Positions 5,510 through 5,912 of a stretch of DNA of 5,912 nucleotides are shown here, piece after piece. Origin of the DNA: Candidatus Aerophobota bacterium (GTDB lineage: Bacteria; Aerophobota; Aerophobia; Aerophobales; B3-G15); the NCBI GenBank assembly GCA_014859225.1, contig JACUUP010000089.1:1-5912 (forward strand), read 5' to 3'. The position numbers were made by a program, and so were the translations under genes. The notes beneath the pieces were generated by a model. That model was not told the origin of the DNA and searched no databases. It was given only the letters and a program-made list of their open reading frames with translations. Within the stretch, counting starts at the first letter, position 1; each line of letters starts with the position of its first letter.

Positions 5510-5541
5510 GGTAAAGGCGGGAGGCTAAAGGCTCCCTTACC
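5510..5541 (+). promoter_or_regulatory. gvpA leader hairpin 1
   Basis: GGTAA (5510-5514) pairs with TTACC (5537-5541), and GGGAG (5519-5523) with CTCCC (5532-5536). A 4-nt bulge lies on the 5' side and the loop is 8 nt. It sits about 10 nt after the predicted transcript start and could protect the 5' end of an abundant mRNA. Confidence 0.5.
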
Positions 5542-5554
5542 AGAGATGGACAAC

Positions 5555-5570
5555 ATAACGTAATAACGTA
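5555..5570 (+). repeat. Tandem 8-bp direct repeat in the gvpA leader
   Basis: ATAACGTA occurs twice with no gap. It lies between two leader hairpins. Its function is unknown; it may be a replication-slippage duplication or paired protein half-sites. Confidence 0.75.
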
Positions 5571-5571
5571 G

Positions 5572-5590
5572 GACAGGCGTCCCGCCTGTC
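5572..5590 (+). repeat. gvpA leader hairpin 2, REP-like palindrome
   Basis: A perfect 8-bp stem GACAGGCG/CGCCTGTC surrounds a TCC loop. It is markedly more GC-rich than the flanks and resembles short palindromes that are scattered in many genomes. No T-run follows, so it is unlikely to terminate transcription. In the mRNA it would form a very stable hairpin. Confidence 0.6.
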
Positions 5591-5591
5591 A

Positions 5592-5635
5592 CTTTCAAGA
5601 GGTTAGGAAATTTTTGACATTACCTTTTTTGAAAG
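5592..5635 (+). promoter_or_regulatory. gvpA leader hairpin 3, reaching the ribosome binding site
   Basis: CTTTCAA (5592-5598) pairs perfectly with TTGAAAG (5629-5635), and AGGT (5600-5603) with ACCT (5622-5625) across a small asymmetric bulge. The last paired base is the first G of the GGAGGTGA Shine-Dalgarno (5635-5642), so folding would lie against the ribosome binding site. This could modulate gvpA translation. The loop is large and the effect is only inferred. Confidence 0.4.
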
Positions 5636-5648
5636 GAGGTGAGAAAAT

Positions 5649-5866
5649 ATGGCTACAGTCCAAAAATCCATGGATACGTCTAGTTTAGCTGAGGTCATTG
5701 ACCGTATTCTTGATAAGGGAATTGTGGTTGATGCCTGGGCAAGAATCTCGCTGGTGGGGATTGAAATCCTGGCTATTGAGGCGCGTGTGGTGATAGCATC
5801 AGTAGATACTTTCTGAAATACGCTGAAGCTGTAGGACTGACAGCTGCAGCTGCGGAAGCTACTTAA
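5649..5866 (+). pseudogene. gvpA: Gas vesicle structural protein GvpA with a one-base deletion
   Basis: GvpA is the small hydrophobic protein that polymerises into the gas vesicle wall. Codons 1-55 encode the family core almost unchanged: [20 protein letters not shown], then [23 protein letters not shown] (5814-5816) then stops the frame. One base over, from 5813, the rest follows exactly: [17 protein letters not shown] and TAA (5864-5866). Adding one base within the T-run at 5811-5812 restores a 72-residue protein, the normal GvpA length. The ATG has a near-perfect Shine-Dalgarno (AAAGGAGGTGAG, 5632-5643) with 9 nt from GGAGG to ATG, fitting very high expression. It is driven by the sigma-54 promoter at 5473. 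No slippery heptamer is present, so programmed -1 shifting is unlikely. It is either a sequencing error or a broken copy; gvpA is often multi-copy. Family identity is certain. Confidence 0.92.
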
Positions 5867-5878
5867 TCTAAGCTTCTG

Positions 5879-5899
5879 TTTCCCTCCCCCTGAGGGAAA
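5879..5899 (+). terminator. Hairpin just downstream of gvpA
   Basis: TTTCCCTC (5879-5886) pairs with GAGGGAAA (5892-5899) around a 5-nt loop, beginning 12 nt after the restored gvpA stop. No T-run follows; the next bases are AGACC. It may be a partial terminator or an mRNA-stabilising stem that keeps gvpA message in excess over downstream gvp genes, an arrangement known in other gas vesicle operons. Confidence 0.45.
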
Positions 5900-5912
5900 A
5901 GACCGGTTCCCC

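Noticed and set aside
5614-5619. TTGACA as a second gvpA promoter
   Set aside because: No -10 follows at 15-19 bp; that stretch is the Shine-Dalgarno and start codon.
5808-5816. Programmed -1 frameshifting in gvpA
   Set aside because: The direction fits, but ACTTTCT is not a slippery heptamer and gvpA genes are normally read without recoding.
1-5912. CRISPR array, rRNA, phage or plasmid replication genes
   Set aside because: No regularly spaced repeats and no matching genes were seen.

Overview
The window looks like a stretch of a moderately AT-rich bacterial chromosome. Translation is Shine-Dalgarno led, the two serine tRNA genes encode their own CCA ends, and transcription includes the sigma-54 type. 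The phylum cannot be named from the sequence. The gas vesicle protein resembles the cyanobacterial-type GvpA consensus, but that protein is so conserved and so often transferred that it says little about taxonomy.

Layout. Positions 1-281 hold two serine tRNA genes (UGA, then GGA) on the minus strand, with a terminator hairpin at the left edge. Positions 282-627 are non-coding and contain candidate promoters pointing both ways. From 628 to 4428 four signalling genes lie on the plus strand: a membrane GGDEF protein, a soluble PAS-histidine kinase, an NtrC-type sigma-54 activator, and a stand-alone CheY-like receiver. The activator is interrupted by a one-base frameshift at a run of nine A; its Fis-type DNA-binding helix-turn-helix continues in another frame and ends at 4082, overlapping the receiver start. 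A strong terminator hairpin follows the receiver. Positions 4464-5283 hold a MntA/HepT-type nucleotidyltransferase-HEPN toxin-antitoxin pair with its own sigma-70-like promoter. Immediately after, 5264-5371 carries the degraded 3' end of a second receiver gene, homologous to the C-terminus of the intact receiver and followed by a diverged copy of the same terminator palindrome. The toxin-antitoxin pair therefore appears to have replaced most of a tandem receiver duplicate.

The right end holds the start of a gas vesicle locus. A perfect-looking sigma-54 promoter (TGGCAC-N5-TTGC at 5473-5487) is followed by a roughly 150-nt leader full of hairpins, then a very strong ribosome binding site and gvpA (5649-5866). 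The gvpA copy carries a one-base deletion near codon 55. A hairpin follows gvpA at 5879-5899.

How the parts may work together (inference): the histidine kinase and the sigma-54 activator form a two-component system whose likely local target is the only clear sigma-54 promoter in the window, the one ahead of gvpA. The GGDEF protein and the stand-alone receiver could add c-di-GMP and phosphorelay inputs. This would be a dedicated signal-transduction cassette for gas vesicle synthesis, later split by insertion of a toxin-antitoxin module. Two genes carry single-base frameshifts, so either the locus is decaying or the assembly has indel errors; this must be settled before functional conclusions are drawn.
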